From contig JAVJQT010000001.1 in the NCBI GenBank assembly GCA_040218795.1, forward strand, positions 124,001 through 188,000: a stretch of 64,000 nucleotides of DNA, read 5' to 3'. Positions within the stretch are counted from its first letter, which is position 1; each line of letters starts with the position of its first letter. The position numbers and the translations under genes were made by a program. This DNA comes from CCMP332 sp040218795 (lineage in GTDB: Bacteria; Bacteroidota; Bacteroidia; Cytophagales; CCMP332). Below, piece by piece: positions 16,101-24,988 of the stretch. The notes under the pieces were generated by a model. It saw only the letters and a list, made by a program, of their open reading frames with translations, was not told where the DNA came from and did not search any database.

Positions 16101-17762
16101 ATGGCTGAAATTTTTAAAATGCCACTGATGAGTGATACCATGGAAGAAGGTGTCGTGGCTAATTGGTTAAAGAAAGTTGGTGACGAAGTGAGCGCCGGAG
16201 ATATTCTGGCAGAGATAGAAACCGATAAAGCGACGATGGAATTGGAGAGTTATGCCGATGGTGTGCTTTTACATGTAGCTGTTGAAGCAGGAGAAAGTGT
16301 TGCCGTTGATGCACCATTGTATATCGTCGGAGAAAAGGGAGAAGATATCAGCGATCTTAAAAAGGAGTTTGAAGCCGGGGGTTCTGCTTCTGCAGATACA
16401 AAAGAAGAAAAGTCAAAAGAAGAGCCAAAGGAGAAGGAATCCGATTCATCTGAAAAAGTGGATACTTCCAATATTCCTGCTATTGTAGTTAAAATGCCAT
16501 TGATGAGTGATACCATGACAGAGGGTACTATTGCTGCCTGGCATAAAAAGGTCGGTGAGAGTGTTAGTTCCGGTGATCTTTTGGCTGAAATTGAGACCGA
16601 TAAGGCAACCATGGAATTGGAGAGTTATGAAGATGGCACACTTCTTTACAGGGCAGTGGATGAAGGGGGCTCGGTTGAAGTGGAAGGTTTACTAGCCGTT
16701 ATTGGAGAAAAAGGTGCTGATTTTCAGGCCCTGGTTGATAATTTTCAAAAGGGAGGCAGCTCTGAGAACGGAAATGAAGAAAGTAAAAAAGAAGAAAAAA
16801 CAGAGACAAAGCCCGAAAAGAAAACAGAAGAAAAAAGCAGTACATCTGCTAAGTCAAGCTCAGATGATTCCGATGACAGCCGTGTAAAAGCGTCTCCGTT
16901 GGCGAGAAGTCTTGCAAAAGAAAAAGGTTATAATCTCAATAGTATCAATGGTACAGGTCCCAATGGAAGGATCATTAAAAAGGATGTAGAAGATCACAGT
17001 CCTTCGCAAAGCGCAAAAGCAGCTGCATCTAAATCAGAAAGCGGTGGATTACAGATTCAATTGCCGAGGGTTGTTGGTGAAGAATCCTATGAGGAAAGCA
17101 ATGTTTCGCAAATGCGAAAGACCATTGCAAAACGCTTATCCGAGTCAAAATTCTCAGCGCCACATTTTTATCTCACCATGCAGATAAATATGGATAAGGC
17201 AATTGAGGCGAGGAAAAGTATGAATGAAATTGCGCCGGTCAAAATATCTTTTAACGATTTGGTCCTCAAAGCCGCGGCGATTGCATTGAGACAACATCCC
17301 AATGTCAATTCGAGTTGGCTGGGTGATAAAATCAGAATAAACCACCATGTTCATATTGGAGTGGCAGTAGCAGTTGATGAAGGATTATTGGTTCCTGTAG
17401 TTCGATTTGCGGACAGTAAAACACTTTCGCATATTTCCACCGAGGTAAAAGATTTGGCGGGTAAAGCCAAGGATAAAAAATTACAACCCAGCGACTGGGA
17501 GGGAAATACATTTACCATCTCAAATTTGGGGATGTTCGGTATAGAAGAATTTACCGCAATAATCAATCCGCCGGATTCCTGCATATTGGCTGTTGGTGGA
17601 ATCATTGAACAGCCGGTGGTAAAAGATGGAGAAATAAAGGTTGGCAATATCATGAAAGTGACCATGTCATGTGATCACCGGGTAGTGGATGGCGCAACCG
17701 GCTCTGCATTTCTACAAACCTTTAAGGCCTTATTGGAAGATCCCGTAAGACTTTTAATTTAA
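16101..17762 (+). CDS. pyruvate dehydrogenase E2, dihydrolipoamide acetyltransferase
   Basis: The 553-residue product has two N-terminal lipoyl domains, each with the ETDKATMELES motif (lipoyl lysines K43 and K168), joined by Glu/Lys/Ser-rich linkers. A peripheral subunit-binding domain (RVKASPLARSLAKEKGYNLN, near 263-300) follows, then the catalytic acetyltransferase domain ending with HRVVDG (near 526-531), whose His and Asp do the chemistry. This architecture and the LMSDTMEEG start are typical of Bacteroidota pyruvate dehydrogenase E2, which passes acetyl groups to CoA. E1 and E3 are not in the window. hslV follows after 9 bp. Confidence 0.93.
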   Translation: MAEIFKMPLMSDTMEEGVVANWLKKVGDEVSAGDILAEIETDKATMELESYADGVLLHVAVEAGESVAVDAPLYIVGEKGEDISDLKKEFEAGGSASADTKEEKSKEEPKEKESDSSEKVDTSNIPAIVVKMPLMSDTMTEGTIAAWHKKVGESVSSGDLLAEIETDKATMELESYEDGTLLYRAVDEGGSVEVEGLLAVIGEKGADFQALVDNFQKGGSSENGNEESKKEEKTETKPEKKTEEKSSTSAKSSSDDSDDSRVKASPLARSLAKEKGYNLNSINGTGPNGRIIKKDVEDHSPSQSAKAAASKSESGGLQIQLPRVVGEESYEESNVSQMRKTIAKRLSESKFSAPHFYLTMQINMDKAIEARKSMNEIAPVKISFNDLVLKAAAIALRQHPNVNSSWLGDKIRINHHVHIGVAVAVDEGLLVPVVRFADSKTLSHISTEVKDLAGKAKDKKLQPSDWEGNTFTISNLGMFGIEEFTAIINPPDSCILAVGGIIEQPVVKDGEIKVGNIMKVTMSCDHRVVDGATGSAFLQTFKALLEDPVRLLI

Positions 17763-17771
17763 AATAATAGA

Positions 17772-18314
17772 ATGACGAATATTAAAGCAACGACTGTTGT
17801 AGCTGTAAGGCACAATGGGCAAATTGCAATGGGCGCCGATGGCCAGGCTACTTTTGGTAACACTGTAGCTAAAAGCAATGTGCGCAAAATAAGAAAGCTC
17901 TTTGACGGAAAAATTATGGTGGGCTTTGCCGGTTCCACCGCCGATGCCTTTACACTGATGGAGCGTTTTGAAGAAAAGCTTAATTCTTATGGTGGCAATA
18001 TGAAACGCGCGGCCATTGAATTGGCAAAGGACTGGAGAATGGATCGCTATCTGAGAAGGTTGGAAGCAATGATGATCACTGCCGATGAAAATGAAATACT
18101 AACGATTTCCGGTAACGGTGATGTTATCGAACCCGATGATGATGTAACATCAATAGGAAGCGGTTCGATGTATGCACTGGCTGCCGCAAGGGCATTAAAA
18201 AAGCACAGTCCTAAACTCAGTGCAGAGGAGATGGTTACCGAAAGTTTACATATCGCTGCCGATATATGTATTTATACCAATCACAACATTATAATTGAAA
18301 AATTAGGTAAATGA
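17772..18314 (+). CDS. hslV: ATP-dependent protease subunit HslV
   Basis: The 180-residue product is the proteasome-like peptidase of HslUV. The mature N-terminus should be the threonine in ATTVVAVRHNGQIAMGADGQ, the catalytic nucleophile exposed after removal of about six residues. GFAGSTADAFTLMERFEEKL and the C-terminal ADICIYTNHNIIIEKL also fit. The partner ATPase HslU is not encoded in this window, so the subunits are unlinked here. It lies 9 bp after the E2 gene and overlaps the arsC-like gene by 4 bp (ATGA), so the three are probably co-transcribed. Confidence 0.95.
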   Translation: MTNIKATTVVAVRHNGQIAMGADGQATFGNTVAKSNVRKIRKLFDGKIMVGFAGSTADAFTLMERFEEKLNSYGGNMKRAAIELAKDWRMDRYLRRLEAMMITADENEILTISGNGDVIEPDDDVTSIGSGSMYALAAARALKKHSPKLSAEEMVTESLHIAADICIYTNHNIIIEKLGK

Positions 18315-18652
18315 TCATTTATCACAATCCAAGATGCAGGAAAAGTAGAGAGACGCTGGAAATTATTGAGAATGCCGGCCATAAGCCTGTAGTGCATGAA
18401 TATTTGAAAAATCCACTAAACAAAAATCAGTTACAGGATTTGCTTAAAAAACTCGATAAATCAGCCGAAGAAATTGTGCGAAAAAATGAGACGGAATTCA
18501 AGGAAAATTACAAAGGAAAAGATTTAAAGGATGACGATTATCTCGACATGATTGTAAAATTCCCAAAACTTCTGGAAAGACCAATTGTTGTGGATGAAAA
18601 CAGGGCAATCATTGGTCGACCACCGGAAAATGTTTTAACATTGTTAAAATGA
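18311..18652 (+). CDS. ArsC/Spx-family thioredoxin-fold protein (arsenate reductase-like)
   Basis: The 113-residue product has the glutaredoxin-type arsenate reductase pattern: IIYHNPRCRKSRETLEII with the single active cysteine Cys9, LKNPLNKNQLQDLLKKL, and LERPIVVDENRAIIGRPPE, whose arginines bind the oxyanion in ArsC. The family also includes YffB/Spx-like proteins that do not reduce arsenate, and no arsenic genes lie nearby, so arsenate reductase is only the family name. It overlaps hslV by 4 bp. Confidence 0.85.
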   Translation: MIIYHNPRCRKSRETLEIIENAGHKPVVHEYLKNPLNKNQLQDLLKKLDKSAEEIVRKNETEFKENYKGKDLKDDDYLDMIVKFPKLLERPIVVDENRAIIGRPPENVLTLLK

Positions 18653-18722
18653 TAGCTTATATTGGAAAGCTTTATTGTTAAAGAGTTGCGCAGCATTTAG
18701 GAATCCTTAATTTTATGCCGAA

Positions 18723-19082
18723 ATGAAGTCCTATTCTGAATTAGAAGTTTATAAAAAAGCCTACCATCTGGCAGTAGTTATTCATGATCTTACCGGATTG
18801 TACGATGATGAAGAAGAATTTGAATCACTTGTAAATGAATTAAGAGCAGTAAGCAGAGCTGTGGTAGCAAGAATTTCAGATGCCTGGACCCATAGAAAGT
18901 TTATGTCAAATATTGAGATTCACCTTGCAAAAGCCGTGACTGAAATCAATATGACTATCGATCTTCTAAAAAAAGCACATGACTCTGATATTATTTCTGA
19001 AAAAAGATTTCAGGAAAAAGTTACAGAGTACCTGGCCATTCAACACGATCTTCATGAGATCATGGAGAAGGGATCTTTTTAG
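18723..19082 (+). CDS. four-helix bundle protein (23S rRNA IVS-like family)
   Basis: The 119-residue, fully helical product fits the four-helix bundle family first seen inside 23S rRNA intervening sequences. It has the usual start (MKSYSELEVYKKAYHLAVVI), a second helix with LVNELRAVSRAVVARISDAW in place of the more common SSVSIPANIAEG, and a long C-terminal helix. The second helix is diverged from the consensus still present in the family member at 60018-60377. Function is unknown; RNA or protein binding has been suggested for the family. Confidence 0.75.
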   Translation: MKSYSELEVYKKAYHLAVVIHDLTGLYDDEEEFESLVNELRAVSRAVVARISDAWTHRKFMSNIEIHLAKAVTEINMTIDLLKKAHDSDIISEKRFQEKVTEYLAIQHDLHEIMEKGSF

Positions 19083-19136
19083 TGCAATCAAACAATTTCT
19101 CTTTTTACATATTATCTAATCAGCTAATCTGATTAA

Positions 19137-19289
19137 ATGGAATCTCCCTGTATAAAAATTTGCAGCATTAACGAGAAAGGATATTGCGCCGGTTGCAAAA
19201 GAAATATTGAAGAAATAGCCAACTGGATGTTTTACAGTAAGGAAGAACGTCAGAATATTTCGGATTCACTTAGAAAACGAAAGATTTAA
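19137..19289 (+). CDS. DUF1289 small cysteine protein
   Basis: A 50-residue ORF starts at ATG 19137 and ends with TAA at 19289. It has the DUF1289 pattern: SPCIKICSINEKGYCAGCKR (Cys5, Cys9, Cys17, Cys20), then IEEIANWMFYSKEERQNI. The family is thought to bind metal or an Fe-S cluster through these cysteines and has no known role. It is short but clearly conserved in pattern. A perfect 7-bp inverted repeat (TAATCAG/CTGATTA, 19117-19135) abuts the start. The 3' end overlaps the convergent DUF2721 gene by 4 bp. Confidence 0.8.
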   Translation: MESPCIKICSINEKGYCAGCKRNIEEIANWMFYSKEERQNISDSLRKRKI

Positions 19290-19684
19290 GCGTCGCTTTC
19301 CATATCCTGCAATTCCAGATTCAGGGCTTTGGTACTGATTTGGGTTTCATAGAGCGAAAAACCCAGCGAAAACACAAGTAATACCAAAGAAATACCGAAA
19401 AAGTAATTGGCTAGCATTCCCCGGCTTGTGAAAATCAAAATCATTGTAACCACACAGAATAAAAAGCTCAGTATTCCGAATATCTGCATGTATTTAATGA
19501 GATAAAGTCTTCTTCTGAGATTAACTATTTGTTTTTCAATTCTAAAACGATTTGAATCTTTTTTGTGTCTTTCTCGTAGGCTTCTTATTAAAGTTGCTAT
19601 AGCAAGAAATCGATTGGTGTATGCTAAAAACAACAAGGTGATGGCCGGGAATAAAAGTGCCGGTATGGAATAATCTATAACCAA
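19286..19684 (-). CDS. DUF2721 membrane protein
   Basis: The 132-residue product has an N-terminal helix ending in PALLFPAITLLFLAYTNRFLAIATLIRSL, then a basic cytoplasmic loop (RERHKKDSNRFRIEKQIVNLRRR) and two more membrane segments (about 65-88 and 93-112). This matches DUF2721. The start appears to be TTG at 19684, since no ATG lies in frame nearby. Function is unknown. It is convergent with DUF1289 (4-bp overlap) and divergent from the TraB/GumN-like gene. Confidence 0.75.
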   Translation of the reverse strand: MVIDYSIPALLFPAITLLFLAYTNRFLAIATLIRSLRERHKKDSNRFRIEKQIVNLRRRLYLIKYMQIFGILSFLFCVVTMILIFTSRGMLANYFFGISLVLLVFSLGFSLYETQISTKALNLELQDMESDA

Positions 19685-19744
19685 TTTTTTTATTTTAGTT
19701 TTATATTCGCATTCAAAACTAATTAAACATTCAAGGCTTCCAAT

Positions 19745-20635
19745 ATGAAATCTGTAATTAAAAGTATTTCGGTATTAATTCTTGCACTAACTGTATTCTT
19801 CTCTAATGGCTATGCCCAGGAGGTTTACAATGAAAATGCACTGCTATGGGAAATTTCCGGCAAAGATCTTAAAAACCCATCTTATGTTTTTGCCATTTTG
19901 AAATTTATCCCCGCAGAAGATTTTGTTTTTCACAGTAATGCTGCCAAAGCATTTGATGCATGTGGAATTTTGGCAACGGAAACGCATTTGGACCATCATG
20001 CCAAACACGAATTAAACAAGGCGGCACATCTTGAACATGGGAAAACGCTAAAGGACTACCTGAGTGAGGAGTACTATGAAAAACTTGAAAAGTTATTCAC
20101 AGAAAAACTGGGTGTTTCGAAAATGAAATTCGATTTGGTTTACAGAAAGTTTAAGCCCATCATGCTTTCAACAGCCATCACCCGATTGGCACTTAATCAT
20201 CCAATGAAATATTACGAACCCGAATTGTTGATTAAAGCGCATGAAAAAAACATGGTTTCCATGGGGCTTGAAACAGTTGAAAGGGAAGTAGAAGCATTGG
20301 AAAGTTTTAAACTCGAAGATCAACTTATTGCACTAAAACATACCCTTGATAATCTGGATCAGCAAAAAGAAGACTATAACGCGGTTGTAAAGGCATTTCA
20401 AAACGGTAATCTGCACAAGGTATTAGAGTTTACCATGCACCCCGTAGAAAACAATAAAGAGTTCCGACAAAATTTTATTGTTGAAAGAAATAAAGAATGG
20501 ATTCCGAAAATGGTAGAATACATGCACATGGCCCCAACTTTTTTCGCTATTGGTGCAACACATGTCGCTGATGAATCGGGCATTCTTCATTTACTGGAAG
20601 AAGAAGGTTATACCATCAAGCCTTTAAAAGACTAA
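19745..20635 (+). CDS. TraB/GumN family protein with degenerate first motif
   Basis: The 296-residue product has a signal peptide (cleavage near GYAQ, residue 25) and the TraB/GumN (Tiki-like) layout: an N-terminal LLWEISGKDLKNPSYVF, ATETHLD with the conserved Glu, long helices, and the C-terminal AIGATHVADESGILHLLEEEGYTI. Active family members have two GX2H motifs. The second is intact (GATH), but the first, expected right after SYVF, reads AILK in place of a GTIH-type sequence. It may therefore be catalytically altered or inactive. It is convergent with the aminotransferase gene, overlapping by 4 bp. Confidence 0.8.
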   Translation: MKSVIKSISVLILALTVFFSNGYAQEVYNENALLWEISGKDLKNPSYVFAILKFIPAEDFVFHSNAAKAFDACGILATETHLDHHAKHELNKAAHLEHGKTLKDYLSEEYYEKLEKLFTEKLGVSKMKFDLVYRKFKPIMLSTAITRLALNHPMKYYEPELLIKAHEKNMVSMGLETVEREVEALESFKLEDQLIALKHTLDNLDQQKEDYNAVVKAFQNGNLHKVLEFTMHPVENNKEFRQNFIVERNKEWIPKMVEYMHMAPTFFAIGATHVADESGILHLLEEEGYTIKPLKD

Positions 20636-21843
20636 TTTTTAAAAACCTCTTCAATACAATTTCTGATTATTTCACCTCCTTTTTTTATTTCTTCAAAAGA
20701 AATATTTAGGGGTGGTGAAAGTCTAAAGGCATTTGGACAGGATAAAAACCAAAAACTAAGAAGACCTCTGTCACGGCATTTGAGCACTATTTTATTGACC
20801 GCTTCCTTGTCTTTAAATTCAACAGCAAAAAACAGCCCTATTCTACGTACTTCTACAATTTCCGGATGGTCAAGAAAGGACTCCAAATGTTTTCCTTTTT
20901 CCTCAACTGAATCGAGGATTTTTTCATCCATTAGGCATTCCAGAAAAGCCAGTGAGGCAGCACAGCTAAGTGGATTTCCTCCGAACGTCGTGATATGACC
21001 AAGAACCGGATCCTGTGTAAATGAAGACATAATCTTTTTGGAAGCCGCAAATGCGCCAAGTGGTAACCCTGCGCCCAAAGCTTTTCCCATGACCAGGATA
21101 TCAGGAACAATTCCATAATGTTCAAAGGCAAATAGTTTTCCTGTTCGTCCCATTCCCACCTGAATTTCATCGAGAATGAGTAAAGCACCACATTCGCTAC
21201 ATTTTTCTCTGAGTGCCTGTATAAAACACAAATTAGGAATGCGCAATCCGGCATCGCCCTGAACGGTTTCCATAATCACACAGGCTGTCTGATCATCGAT
21301 TAAATCCAGGTCTTCTGTATTATTAAATTCTATTTGGTATACCTCGGGGAGAAGTGGCCTGAATGCGAATTTTTTGTATTCATTGCCGGATACAGACAAA
21401 GATCCATGTGTGCTTCCATGGTAGGATTTTTTAAATGAAATAATCTTATGTCTTCCGGTGTATCTTTTGGCCAGCTTGAGCGCTCCTTCTACTGCTTCCG
21501 TGCCGGTTGAAGTGAAATAGACATTGTCGATAGGGTCGGGTAGCAGTTGGCATAACTTTGCCGCCAAATTTGCCTGACTTTTAATCGAAAATTCACCATA
21601 GACCATGACGAAAAGGTGTTTCTCAATTTGCTCTTTGAGGGCCTTTATTATTTTCGGATGTCGATGGCCAAGATTATTTACCGCTATTCCGGAGATAAAA
21701 TCCAGATATTTTTTACCCTCGCTGTCCCAGATATAGCTTCCCTCGGCGCGGTCAACCGAAATTTCAAAGGGCAGGGGACTAGTTTGCGCTACAAACTCGT
21801 GAAAATACTTTGAAACTAAGTTTTTATCAGTAGCCATTGGCAT
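20632..21843 (-). CDS. class III PLP aminotransferase (acetylornithine/ornithine/GABA type)
   Basis: I place the start at the ATG at 21843, preceded by GAGAAGAG; an upstream ATG at 21885 would overlap the ggt-like gene by 59 bp, and another ATG follows at 21837. Key segments, numbered from 21885, are FTSTGTEAVEGALKLAKRYT (phosphate site), LLILDEIQVGMGRTG with the PLP-binding Asp, and VMGKALGAGLPLGA with the Schiff-base Lys268. The family moves an amino group from an omega-amino donor to 2-oxoglutarate. Substrate cannot be read from the sequence, and no arginine- or lysine-pathway genes adjoin. It is probably co-transcribed with the gamma-glutamyltransferase gene upstream. Confidence 0.85.
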   Translation of the reverse strand: MPMATDKNLVSKYFHEFVAQTSPLPFEISVDRAEGSYIWDSEGKKYLDFISGIAVNNLGHRHPKIIKALKEQIEKHLFVMVYGEFSIKSQANLAAKLCQLLPDPIDNVYFTSTGTEAVEGALKLAKRYTGRHKIISFKKSYHGSTHGSLSVSGNEYKKFAFRPLLPEVYQIEFNNTEDLDLIDDQTACVIMETVQGDAGLRIPNLCFIQALREKCSECGALLILDEIQVGMGRTGKLFAFEHYGIVPDILVMGKALGAGLPLGAFAASKKIMSSFTQDPVLGHITTFGGNPLSCAASLAFLECLMDEKILDSVEEKGKHLESFLDHPEIVEVRRIGLFFAVEFKDKEAVNKIVLKCRDRGLLSFWFLSCPNAFRLSPPLNISFEEIKKGGEIIRNCIEEVFKN

Positions 21844-23524
21844 AATCGTCTCTTCTCGGATCAGCTCCGCATTCCCAAAATCCATCTGAATTTAACAATA
21901 TAGCATCAACTCTGCCAATGGGGATTCTCGGTCTTAAGTTTTGGCCGGTTTTGACCAATTCAAGGCTGTCTGCAAAATTGAAAAATCCCTCCTCGTAAAA
22001 TAGGCTATCGGGCAGCCATTGATGATGAAAGCGCGGAAATTCAACGGATTCCTGCATACCAAAACCAAAGTCTATCACATTTAAAATATTTTGAAATACA
22101 GTGGTAATAATGGTGGAACCACCGGGAGTGCCTATGATCAAAAAGGGTTTATTGTTTTTTGCAAGTATTGTTGGAGTCATGGAACTCAACATTCTTTTTT
22201 CAGGCATTATGGCATTGGCTTCTCCGCCAATCAGTCCATAATTATTCGGAAAGCCCGGTTTAACAGAAAAATCATTCATTTCATTGTTAAGCAAAAATCC
22301 GCAACCATTGACCATAAGTTTGCTTCCGTATGGACTGTTTAGTGTAGTGGTAATGGAAACTGCATTGCCCTCTTTGTCTACAATAGAAAAATGAGTTGTT
22401 TCCTCGTCTTCAGGATGCAATTCTAAACCGGGGCTAATTTTTGTCGAAGCGGTAGCTTTATCTTTTTGAATATCTGATGATCGCATATTCAGATAGTCAT
22501 CGCTTAATAAATCATTCAGAGGGACAGGATAAAAATCCGTATCGCCGAGGTATTTGGAACGGTCGGCATAAACCCGTTTTTCAATTTCACATATGGTATT
22601 GATCGTTCTGAAATCCCAACGTCCCCATTCTTTAAAGGGAAATTTTTCGGCCATTTTGAGCAAACTTATGAGCGCCCATCCGCCACTGCTGGGAGGAGGC
22701 ATGGAATAAACCTCATAGCCTTTGTATTTACTTTGCAAAGCTTCACGCCATTTCGGTTCGTAAATATGCAGATCCTCCTTTGTAATGATACCGCCATAAT
22801 CATTCATTGTGGCAATTATGGAGTCTGCAATTTCTCCTTCATAAAAGGCCCTTTCGCCTTTATCGGCAATTATTTGCAATGTATGAGCTAGTTTTTCATT
22901 GCTTAAAGAGTCTCCTTCTTCCCAGTTTTCTTTCTGAGTTAAATAATTGATTCTGTCATTGGTTTTGACAATATCAGCCATGTATTTATTCATATAGAAT
23001 GTAGCATGGTAAGTGAGTATCCAGCCCTTTTTAGCCAATTCTATGGAAGGCATTAAAAGCTCGCTCCAGTCTTTTTTTCCATATTTTTTATGCAATTCCC
23101 ATATGCCTTTCACCGAGCCGGGCACCCCCGAAGCCAAAGCACCCCTGGTACTTAAATCGGGAATTACATTTCCCATAGAATCAAGATACATATTGCGATC
23201 TGCTTTTAATGGGGCTTTTTCTCTGAAATCCAATGTGCCCGAATTTCCGCTGCTGTCGAGGAATACGGCAAATCCACCTCCACCCAAATTGCCGGCATAA
23301 GGGAAAACAACCGCCAAGGCAAAATGTACGGCTACCGCGGCGTCAAAAGCATTGCCTCCGGATTTTAGTACCTCAATTCCGATATTGCTGGCCAAAGGGT
23401 GGGCACTTACAATTGCGGCATTCTTAAAAACTTTTGTGGCCTTTTTATTTTGATTTGGAGCTTCCTGCCTACAGGAAAAAAACAGGATTATTATACTGAT
23501 AACCGATAGAAATCGATTTGCCAT
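21827..23524 (-). CDS. ggt: gamma-glutamyltransferase, lipoprotein form
   Basis: The 565-residue product has a lipobox (LFFSC, Cys18), so the enzyme is membrane-anchored outside the cytoplasm. The family fold is clear: GGNAFDAAVAVHFALAVVFP, GNLGGGGFAVF, and EETTHFSIVDKEGNAVS, where the first Thr (Thr376) should be both the autoprocessing site and the catalytic nucleophile. PYGSKLMVNGCGFLLNNEM and IIGTPGGSTIITTVFQ complete the small subunit. It cleaves or transfers gamma-glutamyl groups, for example from glutathione. It lies just after the PhoH-like gene and overlaps the aminotransferase start. Confidence 0.93.
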   Translation of the reverse strand: MANRFLSVISIIILFFSCRQEAPNQNKKATKVFKNAAIVSAHPLASNIGIEVLKSGGNAFDAAVAVHFALAVVFPYAGNLGGGGFAVFLDSSGNSGTLDFREKAPLKADRNMYLDSMGNVIPDLSTRGALASGVPGSVKGIWELHKKYGKKDWSELLMPSIELAKKGWILTYHATFYMNKYMADIVKTNDRINYLTQKENWEEGDSLSNEKLAHTLQIIADKGERAFYEGEIADSIIATMNDYGGIITKEDLHIYEPKWREALQSKYKGYEVYSMPPPSSGGWALISLLKMAEKFPFKEWGRWDFRTINTICEIEKRVYADRSKYLGDTDFYPVPLNDLLSDDYLNMRSSDIQKDKATASTKISPGLELHPEDEETTHFSIVDKEGNAVSITTTLNSPYGSKLMVNGCGFLLNNEMNDFSVKPGFPNNYGLIGGEANAIMPEKRMLSSMTPTILAKNNKPFLIIGTPGGSTIITTVFQNILNVIDFGFGMQESVEFPRFHHQWLPDSLFYEEGFFNFADSLELVKTGQNLRPRIPIGRVDAILLNSDGFWECGADPRRDDYANGY

Positions 23525-23527
23525 AAA

Positions 23528-24862
23528 TCAAAGCAATTCATTGGCGAGATTCGCTAATTCGGATCTTTCCCCTTTTTCAAGCGTAATGTGTGCATAAAGA
23601 TCCTGATCTTTCATTCGGTCTATCAAATACGAAAGGCCATTGGACTGGGCATCAAGATAAGGTGTATCAATTTGCCGAATATCTCCTGTAAAAATGATCT
23701 TTGTATTTTCCCCGGCCCGCGTAATGATGGTTTTAATTTCATGCGGCGTCAGGTTTTGAGCTTCGTCGATGATAAATCCAATATTGGAAATACTCCTTCC
23801 ACGGATATATGCCAATGCATTGACCACGAGTTTTTCCGTATTCAGCATTTCATTGATGGCGATAAATTCTTTCTCTTTTTCCTTGAAATGACTTTGGATA
23901 AACTTGAGATTATCCCAAAGCGGTTCCATATAGGGGTTTATTTTACTTTTGATATCCCCGGGCAAAAAGCCTATGTCTTTATTGCTTAGAGGAACAATGG
24001 GCCTTGACAAATAGATCTGATTGAAATTTTTTCTTTGTTCCAGGACCGATGCCAGTGCCACTAATGTTTTTCCCGTTCCCGCAACTCCGGTCAGCGATAC
24101 CAGTCGAATGTCTTGTTGAAGGATGGCGTGAATAGCGAAAGTCTGTTCCGCGTTTTTTGCCTGAATTCCATATACGGTTTTTTTGCCGATCTTATGAATG
24201 TTTTGATCTTGCCCATTGTAATAGGCCAATATTGAATTATTATCACTCTTGATAATAAAGTATTGATTTTTTATAGGCTCTTCGTCAAAAAATTCGCGCC
24301 AGTCTATTCTGGAGTTTCGGTAGAGCTTATTGATCAGCTTTTGATCCATTCCCTCAACCACTCTTTTTCCTGTGTAGAGATCTGAAACTTCCTTAATTTT
24401 TCCTGTTTCGTAATCCTCGGCAGGAAGGTCCAGCGATTTGGCTTTCACGCGCAGGTTGATATCCTTAGTCACAAGAATAACTCTGCAATCCGGTTGTTCT
24501 TCCTGAAGGCCAAGTGCGGCACTTAGGATTTTGTGATCCGCTTTGTTTTCTGTGAAAATATTGCGTGTCCTGTCTTTGGAGTCACCCTTCATCAGGACCT
24601 TTAATTTTCCTTTTGTAGGGCCGTTTAGCGAAATCCAGTCGCTCAGGTGATGGTTAGCAGCCAATTCATCAATCCTTCTGATGAATTCCCTTGCTGAATA
24701 ATTTTTTGTGTCGCTGCCTTTTTTAAAATTATCGAGTTCTTCGAGAACTGTAATTGGAATGGCAATGTCGTTTTCTTCAAAATTGTTGATTGAATCGTGA
24801 TCGTATAAGATCACTGAGGTATCAAGAACAAATATTTTCTTAGGCTTTTTGCTCCCAGGCAT
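23528..24862 (-). CDS. PhoH-like ATPase with N-terminal PIN domain
   Basis: I place the start at ATG 24862 (MPGSKKPKKIFVLDTSVILY, 444 residues); the frame is open to a TTG 13 codons earlier. Residues 1-150 form a PIN nuclease-like domain (FVLDTSVILYDHDS, later ILVTKDINLRVKAK with acidic residues in place). The C-terminal half is the PhoH helicase-like domain with Walker A GVAGTGKT and Walker B FIIDEAQNLT. PIN-PhoH proteins (YlaK/PhoH2 type) act on RNA in the cases studied. It lies 3 bp upstream of the ggt-like gene. Confidence 0.93.
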   Translation of the reverse strand: MPGSKKPKKIFVLDTSVILYDHDSINNFEENDIAIPITVLEELDNFKKGSDTKNYSAREFIRRIDELAANHHLSDWISLNGPTKGKLKVLMKGDSKDRTRNIFTENKADHKILSAALGLQEEQPDCRVILVTKDINLRVKAKSLDLPAEDYETGKIKEVSDLYTGKRVVEGMDQKLINKLYRNSRIDWREFFDEEPIKNQYFIIKSDNNSILAYYNGQDQNIHKIGKKTVYGIQAKNAEQTFAIHAILQQDIRLVSLTGVAGTGKTLVALASVLEQRKNFNQIYLSRPIVPLSNKDIGFLPGDIKSKINPYMEPLWDNLKFIQSHFKEKEKEFIAINEMLNTEKLVVNALAYIRGRSISNIGFIIDEAQNLTPHEIKTIITRAGENTKIIFTGDIRQIDTPYLDAQSNGLSYLIDRMKDQDLYAHITLEKGERSELANLANELL

Positions 24863-24988
24863 AGGCTGATGTAATTCCGATCTATATAAAAAATGCTGCA
24901 ATAGGCAGCAATGGTTTTGAAGTTGAAAATTTGATAATTTATTCTTTGCTTTCCTAATCTATTTGTAAAATATAATGACATATTTTAA

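Noticed and set aside
18653..18690. Hairpin AGCTT/AAAGCT after the arsC-like gene as a terminator
   Set aside because: The stem is only five or six pairs and the T-run is interrupted, so I did not list it.
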